Source: Propionibacteriales bacterium (GTDB lineage: Bacteria; Actinomycetota; Actinomycetes; Propionibacteriales; Nocardioidaceae). From it: a DNA stretch of 64,000 nt. Below the pieces are notes generated by a model that ran no database searches, was not told where the DNA came from, and was given only the letters and a program-made list of their open reading frames with translations. The DNA is taken from positions 186,001 through 250,000 of the forward strand of contig JAPLCB010000008.1 of assembly GCA_026392455.1 (NCBI GenBank), given 5' to 3'. Positions 52,561-61,055 of this stretch are shown piece by piece. The position numbers were made by a program, and so were the translations under genes. How positions within the stretch are numbered: the first letter of the stretch is position 1; each line of letters begins with the position of its first letter.

Positions 52561-53793
52561 TCACCGCGGGGTCACCGTCACCGGCAACGAGGCGTACCCG
52601 CGCACGTTGGCAGAGTAGAACCGCTGCGCCTCGTCGTACTTCGGCTCGATCGAGGAGCACTGCTCGATCAGCTGCCTCAGTGCGATGGTGGCCTCCAGCC
52701 GGGCCAGGTTCGCGCCCAGGCAGAAGTGCCGGCCACCGCCGAAGGCGATGTGCTTGGCCAGCTCGCCCTTGTCACGGTGCAGGTTGAACTCCTCGGCGTC
52801 GGTGAAGACGTCGGTGTCGTGGTTGGCCGCGCCGATGTTGAACAGGATCTGGGAGCCGGCGGGGCAGGTGACGTCGCCGATGGTGACGTCGGCGATGGTC
52901 TGCCGGGCGAGCAGCTGGCTGGAGGCCTCGAAGCGCAGCGTCTCCTCGATCCAGGGCCCGACCAGCTCGGGGTCCGCGAAGACCGCGGCCCGCTGCTCGG
53001 GGTGCCGGCTGATGCTGGCCACGGCGTTGCCGAGCAGCTTGGTGGTGGTCTCGTTGCCGGCGACGACCATCAGGAACAGGAAGGCGGTGAGCTCGCCGTC
53101 GCTCATCCGGTCGCCCTCGTCCTCGGCCAGCATCAGCGCGGTGACCAGGTCGTCCTGGGGGGTCGCCTTGCGGGTCGCCAGGAGCTTGCTGAAGTAGCCG
53201 AAGAGCTCCATCGAGGCGTCCATCCCGGCCTGCGGGACGTCCCGCAGGCCGTCCTCGCGCAGCACCAGCAGGTCGGCGAGCCGACGTACCTCGTCGCGGT
53301 CCTCGGCCGGCACACCGAGCATCTCGGAGATGACGTCCATCGGGAACTTGCCGGCGAAGTCCTTGATCCAGTCGAACTCCGGGCCCAGCGCCAGCGCCCG
53401 GTCCAGGTATTCCTGGCTGATCTTCGCGATCCGCGGCTCCATCTCCGCGACTCGCTTCGGCGTGAAGCCGCGGGAGACCAGCTTGCGCAGCCGGGTCTGC
53501 TGCGGCGGGTCCATGCCGAGGAACGACATCACGATGTGGGCGTTCGGGTTCCACGCGGACTTGTCGAGCGTGACGCCCATCTTGTTGGAGTACACGTCGT
53601 CGACCCGGAACGCCTCCCGGACGTCGGAGTGCCGGGAGATCACCCAGAAGTCGTGCTCCTCGTTGTGGTACAGCGGAGCCTCGTTACGCAGCCGGGCGTA
53701 CGTCGGGTACGGGTCGTCCTGCAACGCGTGGTCGTAGTGGTCGAAATTCAGCGGGCACGTCGCCGGCGCCCCGGGAGTCGTCTCGGTGGACAT
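52561..53793 (-). CDS. Cytochrome P450 (CYP123-like)
   Basis: 410 residues. I-helix AGNETTTKLLGN, K-helix ETLRF and the haem loop FGGGRHFCLGANLAR with its Cys. DPYPTYARLRNEAPLYHNEEHDFW and SNVRGYASLPV are close to what I recall of mycobacterial CYP123, which lies in the same place next to cyp51. Electrons probably come from the ferredoxin at 58565. Start overlaps the TetR stop (TGATG). Confidence 0.87.
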   Translation of the reverse strand: MSTETTPGAPATCPLNFDHYDHALQDDPYPTYARLRNEAPLYHNEEHDFWVISRHSDVREAFRVDDVYSNKMGVTLDKSAWNPNAHIVMSFLGMDPPQQTRLRKLVSRGFTPKRVAEMEPRIAKISQEYLDRALALGPEFDWIKDFAGKFPMDVISEMLGVPAEDRDEVRRLADLLVLREDGLRDVPQAGMDASMELFGYFSKLLATRKATPQDDLVTALMLAEDEGDRMSDGELTAFLFLMVVAGNETTTKLLGNAVASISRHPEQRAAVFADPELVGPWIEETLRFEASSQLLARQTIADVTIGDVTCPAGSQILFNIGAANHDTDVFTDAEEFNLHRDKGELAKHIAFGGGRHFCLGANLARLEATIALRQLIEQCSSIEPKYDEAQRFYSANVRGYASLPVTVTPR

Positions 53794-54380
53794 CAGTGGC
53801 CTTCCATGATCACGGCGACGACGTCGTCGAGCCGCTGGGAGAGTTCTTCGTAGGTCATCAGGCCCATCCCGGCCTGGAGCAGCGCCCCGGCGAAGGCCAG
53901 GGTCAGCGCCTCGACGACCCGTGGGTCCGAGGGTTCGCCGATGGCCTCGCGGAACCGGTTCACGAACTCGGCCCCGATCACCAGCCGGAGCCGCTCGACC
54001 TCGGGGTCGGTACCGAGCAGGGCGATGTTCGCAGCCGTCGCCAGGTGCGGCGACCGGCCGAGCATCGCGGACATGTGGCGGGTGACCACCCGGATCCGGT
54101 CGACAGCGGTGTCGCCCTCGGGCTCGGGGCCGGGCTCGGTGACGATCCGCCGCCAGAACAGCTCCGCGAAGAGGTGGTTCTTGCTGGCCAGGTAGGTGTA
54201 CGCCGTCGCCGGAGACACCCCGGCGCGCTGGGCCACCATCCGGATGGTGAGCGCCTCCGGTCCGACCTCCTCGAGCTCGGCCTCACCGGCAAGCAGGAGC
54301 TTGTCCACGGTCTCGGCCTGACGCGGGTTCAGGCCGAGGCGCAGGTGCGAGGTGACCGGCCCAGCCGGCTCGGTGGCCAC
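53793..54380 (-). CDS. TetR family regulator of the cyp51 operon
   Basis: 195 residues from a GTG at 54380, with GGGGGAGAAG upstream. The helix-turn-helix is LTIRMVAQRAGVSPATAYTYLASKNHLFAELF (about 45-75). The ligand domain is all-helical with no recognisable ligand. As it is encoded inside the operon, autorepression through the 30-bp palindrome at 60941-60970 is the simplest idea (inference). It resembles the mycobacterial regulator between cyp123 and aldA in position. Confidence 0.85.
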   Translation of the reverse strand: MATEPAGPVTSHLRLGLNPRQAETVDKLLLAGEAELEEVGPEALTIRMVAQRAGVSPATAYTYLASKNHLFAELFWRRIVTEPGPEPEGDTAVDRIRVVTRHMSAMLGRSPHLATAANIALLGTDPEVERLRLVIGAEFVNRFREAIGEPSDPRVVEALTLAFAGALLQAGMGLMTYEELSQRLDDVVAVIMEGH

Positions 54381-54382
54381 GG

Positions 54383-54784
54383 TTACTTCTCCCCCTGTGC
54401 GGCCTTGGCACGGGCACGCTCCGCCTTGGCGATGGTCTCCTCGACCAGGGCGTTCAGCCGCGCGCCGATCGGCCACCCGGCGTAGTGGCACAGCAGGATC
54501 ACGACCTCGCGGAGCGCGGCGTCGTCGAGCTCGCCCGCGGCGTACGCGGCGGGGATCTGGATGCCGAGCACGTCCTGGGCGCCCTGCCCGGCGAGCATCC
54601 CGATCAGGATCAACCGGCGGTCCCGGTCGGAGAGACCGGGGCGCTGCCAGATGTCACCGAACAGGTGGTCGGCGGTGTAGCGGAAGAAGTCGCCTTCCAT
54701 GTCGTTCATCTCGAAGCCGTAGACCTGCTCCATCTTCTCCAGGCCCTTGCGGCGGACCTCGGGGAGGTCGTCGAACTTGCCCAT
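54383..54784 (-). CDS. Carboxymuconolactone decarboxylase family protein
   Basis: 133 residues. RRLILIGMLAGQGAQDVLGIQIPAAYAAGELDDAALREVVILLCHYAGWP is the CMD/AhpD helical core, with one Cys before His-Tyr (no CxxC). So it is of the decarboxylase-like, not the redox, type. It follows the dehydrogenase by a 1-base overlap (TGATG) and precedes the TetR by 2 bases. Confidence 0.86.
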   Translation of the reverse strand: MGKFDDLPEVRRKGLEKMEQVYGFEMNDMEGDFFRYTADHLFGDIWQRPGLSDRDRRLILIGMLAGQGAQDVLGIQIPAAYAAGELDDAALREVVILLCHYAGWPIGARLNALVEETIAKAERARAKAAQGEK

Positions 54785-55644
54785 CACTGCTCCTTCGAGG
54801 TCGACTGCTGAGGCAGGCCGAGCGCGGCTGCCAGGTGGTCCTTCGCGAAGTGCGCCATCGGCACGTCGACCCCGAGCCGGTCGGCGAGCTCGATCGCGTG
54901 GCCGAGATCCTTGGCCCCCAGGGCGTGCACGTGCTCGAAGATCGAGAGCCAGAAGTCGCCCGGGGCGATCTCCTTGGCCGTGTCCCGGAGCATGATCGCT
55001 CCGGGTCCTCCGGTGATCGAGTCGGTGTGCCGGACGATCCGCCCGAGCGCCGACAGGTCGATCCCGGCCGCCTCGGCCAGGCGCAGGGCCTCGCCGGTCG
55101 CGGTGAAGGAGACGAAGTGCAGCAGGTTCCGGGCGAGCTTGGCCGCGGTGCCGTTCCCGATCGGGCCGCAGTGCACGACCTCGGTCCCCATCAGGGCCAG
55201 CGGTCCCCCGGCGGCAGCGAACGCTGTCTCGGTCCCGCCGACCATGATGGCCAGCGTTCCTTCCGCGGCACCCATCGGTCCGCCGGAGACCGGGGCGTCG
55301 ACGACCAGCAGGTCGTTGCGTCCCCCGAGGTCCTCCAACCGCGGCGGCAGGTCCGGCGAGATCGTCGAGTGCACCGCCACGACGGTGCCGGGCTTCGCAG
55401 CGCCGAGGATCTCCCCCATCACGTCGCGTACCTGCTCGTCGGTGTTGACCATCACCGAGATGTAGCCGCACTCGGCCGCCAGCTCGCCGACCGACGACGC
55501 GACCCGGGCGCCCGCCTTCTCGGCCTCGGCGAGCGGTTCGGGCGCGAGGTCGAAGACGGTCAGCCCGCCCTCCCACGCGGCGAGGCGGAGGGCCATCGGC
55601 TTGCCGATGTTGCCCAGCCCGATGAATCCAGCCCGGACCGTCAT
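54784..55644 (-). CDS. NAD-binding beta-hydroxyacid dehydrogenase (HIBADH family)
   Basis: 286 residues. RAGFIGLGNIGKPMALRLA is the NAD loop, VVDAPVSGGPMGAAEGTLAIM the substrate loop, and ARNLLHFVSFTATGEALRLAEAAG carries the active Asn/Lys-helix region with Asn where Lys is common. It probably oxidises a 3-hydroxyacid. It overlaps the SDR by 4 bases. Confidence 0.86.
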   Translation of the reverse strand: MTVRAGFIGLGNIGKPMALRLAAWEGGLTVFDLAPEPLAEAEKAGARVASSVGELAAECGYISVMVNTDEQVRDVMGEILGAAKPGTVVAVHSTISPDLPPRLEDLGGRNDLLVVDAPVSGGPMGAAEGTLAIMVGGTETAFAAAGGPLALMGTEVVHCGPIGNGTAAKLARNLLHFVSFTATGEALRLAEAAGIDLSALGRIVRHTDSITGGPGAIMLRDTAKEIAPGDFWLSIFEHVHALGAKDLGHAIELADRLGVDVPMAHFAKDHLAAALGLPQQSTSKEQ

Positions 55645-56390
55645 GCGCGGAAGACCTGCCCGCCGTCGACGTCGAGGATCTGGGCGGTGACCCAGGACGA
55701 CTCGTCGGACAGCAGGAACAGGCAGGCGCCGACCATGTCCTCGGGCTGGCCGATCCGCTTGATCGCGAGGCTGTTCTTCACGATGTCGTGCGCGGCCTGG
55801 CCGGCCTGGGTGCGGGTGGCAGCAGTGTCGACCGGTCCTGGGGCGATCGCGTTGACCCGGATGCCCTGGCCGCCGAGCTCGTGGGCCAGCTGCTGGGTGA
55901 GGCTGTTGGTGGCAGCCTTCGCCAGACCGTAGAAGCCCGAGTACAGCCAGGCAGCGGTCGAGGACTGGTTGACGATCGCTCCACCGCCGCGCTTGGCCAT
56001 GTGGCCGTAGACCGCACGGGTGACGACCAGCGAGCCGTCCATGTTCACGCTCATGAACTTCTTGTAGTACTCCCAGTCGACGCTGATCAGCAGGTCGAAC
56101 GCCATGTCGCCGTAGATGGCGGCGTTGTTGACCAGCAGGTCGATGCCACCGAAGGCCTCGACGGTCGCCGCGGCCATCGCCTGCGCGGAGGCCTCGTCGG
56201 AGACGTCGGTGCGGACGAAGATCGCCGTGCCTCCGGCGGCCTCGATCGCGGCCACGACCTGCTGGCCGGACTCCTCGTTGAGGTCGGCGACGACGACCGA
56301 GGCGCCCTCGGCGGCGAGCGCCTTGGCGTAGGCCTCGCCGATGCCCTGGGCTGCGCCGGTGACGATGGCGACCTTGTTGGTGAAACGCAT
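55641..56390 (-). CDS. SDR family oxidoreductase
   Basis: 249 residues. TGAAQGIGEAYAKALAAEG binds the cofactor, NNAA, NQSSTAAW the Ser, and YSGFYGLAKAATNSL the Tyr-x3-Lys pair. It ends with VDGGQVFRA. Likely acts on the alcohol or ketone product of the P450s. It corresponds to the SDR beside aldA in mycobacteria. Confidence 0.87.
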   Translation of the reverse strand: MRFTNKVAIVTGAAQGIGEAYAKALAAEGASVVVADLNEESGQQVVAAIEAAGGTAIFVRTDVSDEASAQAMAAATVEAFGGIDLLVNNAAIYGDMAFDLLISVDWEYYKKFMSVNMDGSLVVTRAVYGHMAKRGGGAIVNQSSTAAWLYSGFYGLAKAATNSLTQQLAHELGGQGIRVNAIAPGPVDTAATRTQAGQAAHDIVKNSLAIKRIGQPEDMVGACLFLLSDESSWVTAQILDVDGGQVFRA

Positions 56391-56418
56391 GTTCTTCTCT
56401 TCTCAGTTCGTGGATGGT

Positions 56419-56451
56419 GGTTGAGGTGCGAGCGCAGCGAGCCTCGAAACC
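56419..56451. repeat. REP-like interrupted palindrome between SDR and aldehyde dehydrogenase
   Basis: GGTTGAGG (56419-56426), a GC-rich centre of GCGAGCGCAGCGAG type, then CCTCGAAACC ending at 56451 directly at the aldA stop. The arms pair over 8 bases with a 2-base bulge. I recall many near-identical copies in Nocardioides-type genomes, but cannot confirm. It fills the only sizeable gap (61 bases) inside the operon. Confidence 0.5.
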
Positions 56452-57915
56452 TCAGGCGGGTTCGGCGATGGTCTTGGTCTCCAGGTACTCCTCGAACCCG
56501 GCGACGCCCATCTCGCGCCCGATGCCGGACTGCTTGTAACCGCCGAAGGGAGCGTCCGGGCTGAACCAGACTCCCCCGTTGACGGCCAGCGTGCCGGTGC
56601 GGATCCGGGTGGCAACGGCCTTGGCTCGCGCCAGGTCACCGGAGTCGACCGACCCGGAGAGCCCGTACGCCGAGTCGTTGGCGATCCGGACCGCATCGTC
56701 GTCTCCGTCGTGCGGGATGACCACGAGCACCGGCCCGAAGATCTCCTCCTGCGCGAGCCGCGAGGAGTTGTCCAGCCCGGCGACAACGGTCGGCTCGATC
56801 CAGTAGCCGGCCTGGTCAATGACCTTGCCACCGGTGGCGAAGGTGCCGCCTTCCTCGATCGCGAGCTTGAGGTAGTCGGCGACCCGGTCCCGCTGGACCG
56901 CCGAGATCACCGGACCGCAGATGGTGCCGGGGTCGGTCGGGTCCTTCGCGCCGATGGACTCCATCGTGGCGGCGGCGACCTGGACGGCCTCGTCGTACTT
57001 CGCGCGCGGCACCACCAGGCGGGTGGTGATCGCACAGCCCTGACCGGCGTGGATGCAGGCGGCGAAGGCGGTGGCCCCGGCGACCGACGCGACGTCTGCG
57101 TCGTCGAGCGCGATCGCGGCGGACTTGCCGCCGAGCTCGAGGAAGACCTTCTTCAGGGTCGGCGCCGCAGCCGCCATGATCGCCCGTCCGGTGTTGGTCG
57201 AGCCGGTGAACGACACCATGTCGATCCGCGGGTCGGTGGTCAGCACCGCAGCGACCTCGTTGGACAGCGGCGTGACCACGTTGAAGACGCCCGCCGGGAT
57301 GTCGGTGTGCTCGGCCACCAGGCGACCGAGCTCGGCAGCCAACCAGGGCGTGTCGGGCGCCGGCTTCAGGACGACGGTGCAGCCTGCTGCCAGCGCGGGC
57401 GCCACCTTCGCCAGGTTGATCTGGGTCGGCACGTTCCACGGGGTGATCGCGGCGACGACGCCGACCGGCTCTCGGCGTACGGTCCGTCGGCTCGGGATCC
57501 CCATCGGCGAGGCGACCCCGAGGTCGGTCTCCCAGGCGTAGGCCTCGGCGGTGTCCGCGACGAAGGTCAGGCCGTCGACCGGCCCGTCGAAGCCCGCGGC
57601 CCCGATCATGAAGCCGGGCATCCCGACCTCGGCCGTGGTCAGCGCCCTGAAGTCGTCGGCGTTGTCGTAGAGCGCCTTCTGGAGCTGACGGATGCAGCGG
57701 ACCCGGAGCTCGTGATCGGTCGACCAGTCGGACTCGTCGAAGGCACGCCGGGCCGCCGCGATGGCGGCCTCGACGTCAGCGGCGGTGCCGTTGGGCGCCT
57801 GGCCGATCTCGGCACCGGTGGCCGGGTTGAGGATCGGGAAGGTCGCGCCGTCGCTGGCCGGGACCAGCTTGCCGTCGATCAGCTGACGGGGAGCGGGAGT
57901 GTTCAGGGTGCTCAC
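56452..57915 (-). CDS. Aldehyde dehydrogenase
   Basis: 487 residues. FLELGGKSAAIALDDAD supplies the Glu, HAGQGCAITTRLVVP the catalytic Cys, and ITPWNVPTQINLAKVAPAL and SFTGSTNTGRAIMAA the NAD-binding parts. It oxidises an aldehyde to an acid in the cytoplasm, in keeping with P450-made aldehydes (or formaldehyde-level products of demethylation). GTG start overlaps the SnoaL-like stop (GTGA). In mycobacteria the homologue aldA lies beside cyp123. Confidence 0.92.
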   Translation of the reverse strand: MSTLNTPAPRQLIDGKLVPASDGATFPILNPATGAEIGQAPNGTAADVEAAIAAARRAFDESDWSTDHELRVRCIRQLQKALYDNADDFRALTTAEVGMPGFMIGAAGFDGPVDGLTFVADTAEAYAWETDLGVASPMGIPSRRTVRREPVGVVAAITPWNVPTQINLAKVAPALAAGCTVVLKPAPDTPWLAAELGRLVAEHTDIPAGVFNVVTPLSNEVAAVLTTDPRIDMVSFTGSTNTGRAIMAAAAPTLKKVFLELGGKSAAIALDDADVASVAGATAFAACIHAGQGCAITTRLVVPRAKYDEAVQVAAATMESIGAKDPTDPGTICGPVISAVQRDRVADYLKLAIEEGGTFATGGKVIDQAGYWIEPTVVAGLDNSSRLAQEEIFGPVLVVIPHDGDDDAVRIANDSAYGLSGSVDSGDLARAKAVATRIRTGTLAVNGGVWFSPDAPFGGYKQSGIGREMGVAGFEEYLETKTIAEPA

Positions 57916-58538
57916 TTCGTGACCTCCGTCGGTGCCTGCGTCAAGTACTGCCCGGCCTCGACCGGGGGCGGCCAGACCGGCGAGGGGATGTCCTCGTACT
58001 TGTAGTGCCCCGGCACGCCGAGCCCGCTGACCGACATCCGCTTGAGCAACGTCTCCGGGGCCTTGTTGGCCTTGATGATCTCCAGGAAGGTGTGCGCGGT
58101 CGACGGCATGTCGAACCAGTCGCGCTGCCAGGCGAACTTGAGCAGACCCTCGTCGGGACCGGACGTCTGCCGCTCGATGCCGAACCAGGAGCCACCGATG
58201 CCGAGGATCTCGAACTCCTTGCCGGCGTCGTCGAGGATGCCGGACTTCTGCTTCCAGAAACCGACGACCATGCCCTTCTGGTCGTCGATCAGCGAGGCCT
58301 GGTAGTCGTAGTGCCAGCCGTCGAGGCCGTCCATCTCGATGCCGATCGCCCAGTCCCGGATCTGGTCGCGACCGACGGCCATGAAGTGCTCGTCGGGGGC
58401 GTACATCCAGCCGTACGTCGCATCGACGGCGTAGTGCTCGGCCATGATCCGCCAGTCGCCGATCCGCTCGGCCTCCCGGTTGACCTCGAGCCAGGACTCC
58501 CAGAACTCCTCGAGCTCGGCGCGGGTGTAATCAGGCAT
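57912..58538 (-). CDS. SnoaL/NTF2-like protein
   Basis: 208 residues from the ATG at 58538. WLEVNREAERIGDWRIMAEHYAVDATYGWMY is the cone-shaped NTF2-fold start, and MAVGRDQIRDWAIGIEM follows. Such proteins catalyse isomerisation or dehydration or just bind lipophilic ligands. It is 26 bases after the ferredoxin gene. I do not recall this gene at the mycobacterial locus, so it may be an addition. Confidence 0.8.
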   Translation of the reverse strand: MPDYTRAELEEFWESWLEVNREAERIGDWRIMAEHYAVDATYGWMYAPDEHFMAVGRDQIRDWAIGIEMDGLDGWHYDYQASLIDDQKGMVVGFWKQKSGILDDAGKEFEILGIGGSWFGIERQTSGPDEGLLKFAWQRDWFDMPSTAHTFLEIIKANKAPETLLKRMSVSGLGVPGHYKYEDIPSPVWPPPVEAGQYLTQAPTEVTK

Positions 58539-58564
58539 GGGTATCTCGTCTCTCTCGGGTGAGT

Positions 58565-58762
58565 TCAGGCGTCGACCAGCGACAGTGCCATCGCTGGGCA
58601 GTACTTGATCGCGGCGGTGACTTCGTCGCGCAGGTCCTCGGACGGTTCTTCGTCGAGCACGACGACCTTGTCCTCGGCGTCGTTGAGACCGAAGACGGTC
58701 GGCGCCTCGAACTGGCACATCTGGTGTCCCTGGCACAGCTCCAGGTCGGCTACGACCTTCAT
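58565..58762 (-). CDS. Ferredoxin (3Fe-4S type), P450 redox partner
   Basis: 65 residues. LCQGHQMCQFEAP and YCPAMALSL give the CxxHxxC...CP spacing of single-cluster 3Fe-4S ferredoxins; His replaces the second cluster Cys. It donates electrons to P450s. Its start overlaps the cyp51 stop by one base, as in the mycobacterial cyp51-fdx pair. No ferredoxin reductase is in the window. Confidence 0.93.
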   Translation of the reverse strand: MKVVADLELCQGHQMCQFEAPTVFGLNDAEDKVVVLDEEPSEDLRDEVTAAIKYCPAMALSLVDA

Positions 58763-60153
58763 CAGCGGACCCGCTTGCGGTAGCGGACCTTCGCCGGGCT
58801 GGCGAGCTGGATCACCATCTTGGAGGTGTCGTCGCAGTAGGACTCCGACGGCTGCGTCATCTCGAAGGTGTAGTCGCGCAGGATCACCGAGAAGATCGCC
58901 TTGAGCTGCATCATCGCGAAGGCGTTGCCCACGCAGCGGTGCTTGCCGGCGCCGAACGGGATCCAGGTCCAGCGGTTCTGCAGGTCGGCCTGGTTCGGGT
59001 CGAGGTAGCGACCCGGGTCGAACGCGTCCGGGTCCGGGAAGTCCTCGGCGATCCGGTTCGAGACCCGCGGGCTGGCCCCGACCATGGTGCCGGCCGGGAG
59101 CAGGTGACCGCCGATCTCGAAGTCCTCCTGGGCGACCCGGAGCAGCAGGATCAGCGGCGGGTGCAACCGCAGCGTCTCCTTGAGCGTCGCCTCCAGGTTC
59201 GGGATGCTGCGCAGCGCCTGGAAGGACACCTCGCTGCCGTCGGCGTAGAGCTCGTCCAGCTCGGCGACGATGGTGGCCATCGCGTCCGGGTTGCGGAGCA
59301 GCTCGATCAGCGTCCAGGCCGCGGTGCCCGAGGAGGTGTGGTGCCCGGCGAACATCATCGAGATGAACATCCCGGTGATCTGGTCGGTGGTGAAGTGGTC
59401 GCTCCCGTCGGGAGCCTTCAGCGAGATCAGCACGTCGAGCAGGTCGCGCTCCTCGCGGGGGACCTTGCCGCGGGCGTGCCGCTTGTCGATGATCGCCTGC
59501 ACCAGGTCGACCAGCTTGAGCCGGGCCGCGTCGCGGATCTCGAACGACTCCACGCCCTTCATGTACGGGTCGACGTACGCCAGCGCATCGGTCCCGCGCT
59601 CGAGCTCGTGGTAGTACTCGGCGAACCTGCCGTCGAGCTCGGAGCGGAACGGCATCCCGATCAGGCACGCGGACGTCGTGTAGATGGTCAGCTCGGCGAA
59701 GAACGCCAGCAGGTCGATCTCACCGCTCTCGCCCCACTGCGCGACCATCTGGTTGATCTCGTTCTCGATGGTCGCGGCATGGCCGCGCATCATCTCGCCC
59801 TTGAGCGCCTGGTTCTTCAGACCTTCCGAGCGCTGCTCCGGCGTGGTGTCGAAGACGACGCCCTTGCCGAAGATCGGCGTCATGAACGGGTACGCCGCGG
59901 CCTGGTCGAGGATCGAGTCCGGAGCCCGGAAGAACGCCTCGTTGGCCTCGGCACCAGTGACCAGGACGACGTCGCGGTCGGCGAGCCGGAAGCGACCGAT
60001 GTCGCCGCACTCGTCGCGGACCCGGTGCAGCAGGTCGATCGGGTCGTCGCGCAGGTCCTCGAGATGCCCGTGCGCGTCCTCGGGGAAACGCCGGGAGACT
60101 TCCTTGATGCCTTCGACTCCAGCCCCTTCGATCGGGCTCTGCGTGATGGTCAC
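58762..60153 (-). CDS. cyp51: Sterol 14-alpha-demethylase, CYP51
   Basis: 463 residues from a GTG at 60153 (CTGGAG upstream; GTGA overlap with the SDR). Strong likeness to the mycobacterial CYP51 over its length: AYPFMTPIFGKGVVFD, then FFAELTIYTTSACLIG, then MFISMMFAGHHTSSGTA (I-helix), ETLRLHPPLI (ExxR) and FGAGKHRCVGNAF (haem Cys). CYP51 removes the 14-methyl of lanosterol-type sterols in three oxygenations. Bacteria rarely make sterols, so the true substrate may be a host or environmental sterol. Confidence 0.94.
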   Translation of the reverse strand: MTITQSPIEGAGVEGIKEVSRRFPEDAHGHLEDLRDDPIDLLHRVRDECGDIGRFRLADRDVVLVTGAEANEAFFRAPDSILDQAAAYPFMTPIFGKGVVFDTTPEQRSEGLKNQALKGEMMRGHAATIENEINQMVAQWGESGEIDLLAFFAELTIYTTSACLIGMPFRSELDGRFAEYYHELERGTDALAYVDPYMKGVESFEIRDAARLKLVDLVQAIIDKRHARGKVPREERDLLDVLISLKAPDGSDHFTTDQITGMFISMMFAGHHTSSGTAAWTLIELLRNPDAMATIVAELDELYADGSEVSFQALRSIPNLEATLKETLRLHPPLILLLRVAQEDFEIGGHLLPAGTMVGASPRVSNRIAEDFPDPDAFDPGRYLDPNQADLQNRWTWIPFGAGKHRCVGNAFAMMQLKAIFSVILRDYTFEMTQPSESYCDDTSKMVIQLASPAKVRYRKRVR

Positions 60154-60926
60154 TTCGACTCCAGGGGGGCTTCGGGGTTCACTTCGATCAGGTTCAGGTG
60201 CACGCCGCGCGGCGCGCTGACGACGGTCTCGATCGCGTTGGCGAGTGCCGTGGGCTTGAGGAAGTGCGAGTGCCGGGCGAGACCGAACTTGATCCAACCG
60301 GTGAGCACGTCGGCCGCGGCCTCGTCGGCCCAGTCGGTGCCCATCTCGCTCCAGGTCGGGCCGGGCCGGACGATCGAGACTCGAATACCGGAGCCCTCGA
60401 GCTCCATCTGCATCGCGTGCGCCATCCCTTCGAGCCCCCACTTGCCGGCGGCGTACGACGACATGAACGGACGCGCCCGAACTGCGACGTCGGAGCTGAC
60501 GAAGAGCACGTCACCGCGCTGTCGCTCCAGCATCCCGGGGACGAAGGCCCGGACGAGGCGGTGGGCGCCGAGCAGGTTCAGGTCGATCTCGGCAGCGAAG
60601 CGCTCGGTCTCGACCTCGTGGATGATCCCCGGCGAGACGTGGCCGGCGTTCGAGACCAGCACCTCGACAGGACCGAGGTCGTCCTCGACCGACTTGGCAA
60701 AGGCGTCGACCGAGGCCTGGTCGGTGACGTCGAGCGGGTGGGCGACCGCTTCGCCGCCGGCGGCCTTGATCTGGTCGACGATCTCGGCGCACTTGTCGAC
60801 GCGCCGGGCACCCAGCGCCACCGGGAACCCCGCCGCGGCAAGGGTCAGTGCTGTCGTGGCACCGATCCCGGAGGAGGCGCCGGTGACGACGGCCGGGCGG
60901 CGGTCGGGGTGGACGGGCTTGGGCAT
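60150..60926 (-). CDS. SDR family oxidoreductase, first gene of cyp51 operon
   Basis: 258 residues. VVTGASSGIGATTALTLAAAG binds the cofactor, SNAGHVSPG, the Ser in VLFVSSDVAV and YAAGKWGLEG the catalytic pair. It matches the SDR that neighbours cyp51 in mycobacteria. The ATG at 60926 follows a TAAGGT -10 by 9 bases. A 4-base overlap joins it to cyp51. Confidence 0.87.
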   Translation of the reverse strand: MPKPVHPDRRPAVVTGASSGIGATTALTLAAAGFPVALGARRVDKCAEIVDQIKAAGGEAVAHPLDVTDQASVDAFAKSVEDDLGPVEVLVSNAGHVSPGIIHEVETERFAAEIDLNLLGAHRLVRAFVPGMLERQRGDVLFVSSDVAVRARPFMSSYAAGKWGLEGMAHAMQMELEGSGIRVSIVRPGPTWSEMGTDWADEAAADVLTGWIKFGLARHSHFLKPTALANAIETVVSAPRGVHLNLIEVNPEAPLESK

Positions 60927-60935
60927 CAGGCGAGA

Positions 60936-60970
60936 ACCTTACTGGACACTTGATCGGACAGGTGTCCAGT
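60936..60970 (-). promoter_or_regulatory. Promoter and operator palindrome of the cyp51 operon
   Basis: ACTGGACAC (60941-60949), 12 bases, GTGTCCAGT (60962-60970): 9-bp perfect arms. On the minus strand the end of the palindrome touches TAAGGT (60936-60941), the likely -10, so a bound protein would cover the -35 to -10 region. The TetR gene inside the operon is the obvious candidate. Confidence 0.6.
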
Positions 60971-61055
60971 TCTACTCCAATGGCTGTCCACCCGCAAGCC
61001 CTCCCGCAAGTTTTCGCAAACCAACACGCCCCCTCCACTTCTTGGCGATGCCTCA

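Noticed and set aside
53793-54380. TetR gene considered as KstR itself
   Set aside because: Its helix-turn-helix and ligand domain do not match the KstR sequence I recall, and the operon promoter has a different palindrome, not AACnnGTT.
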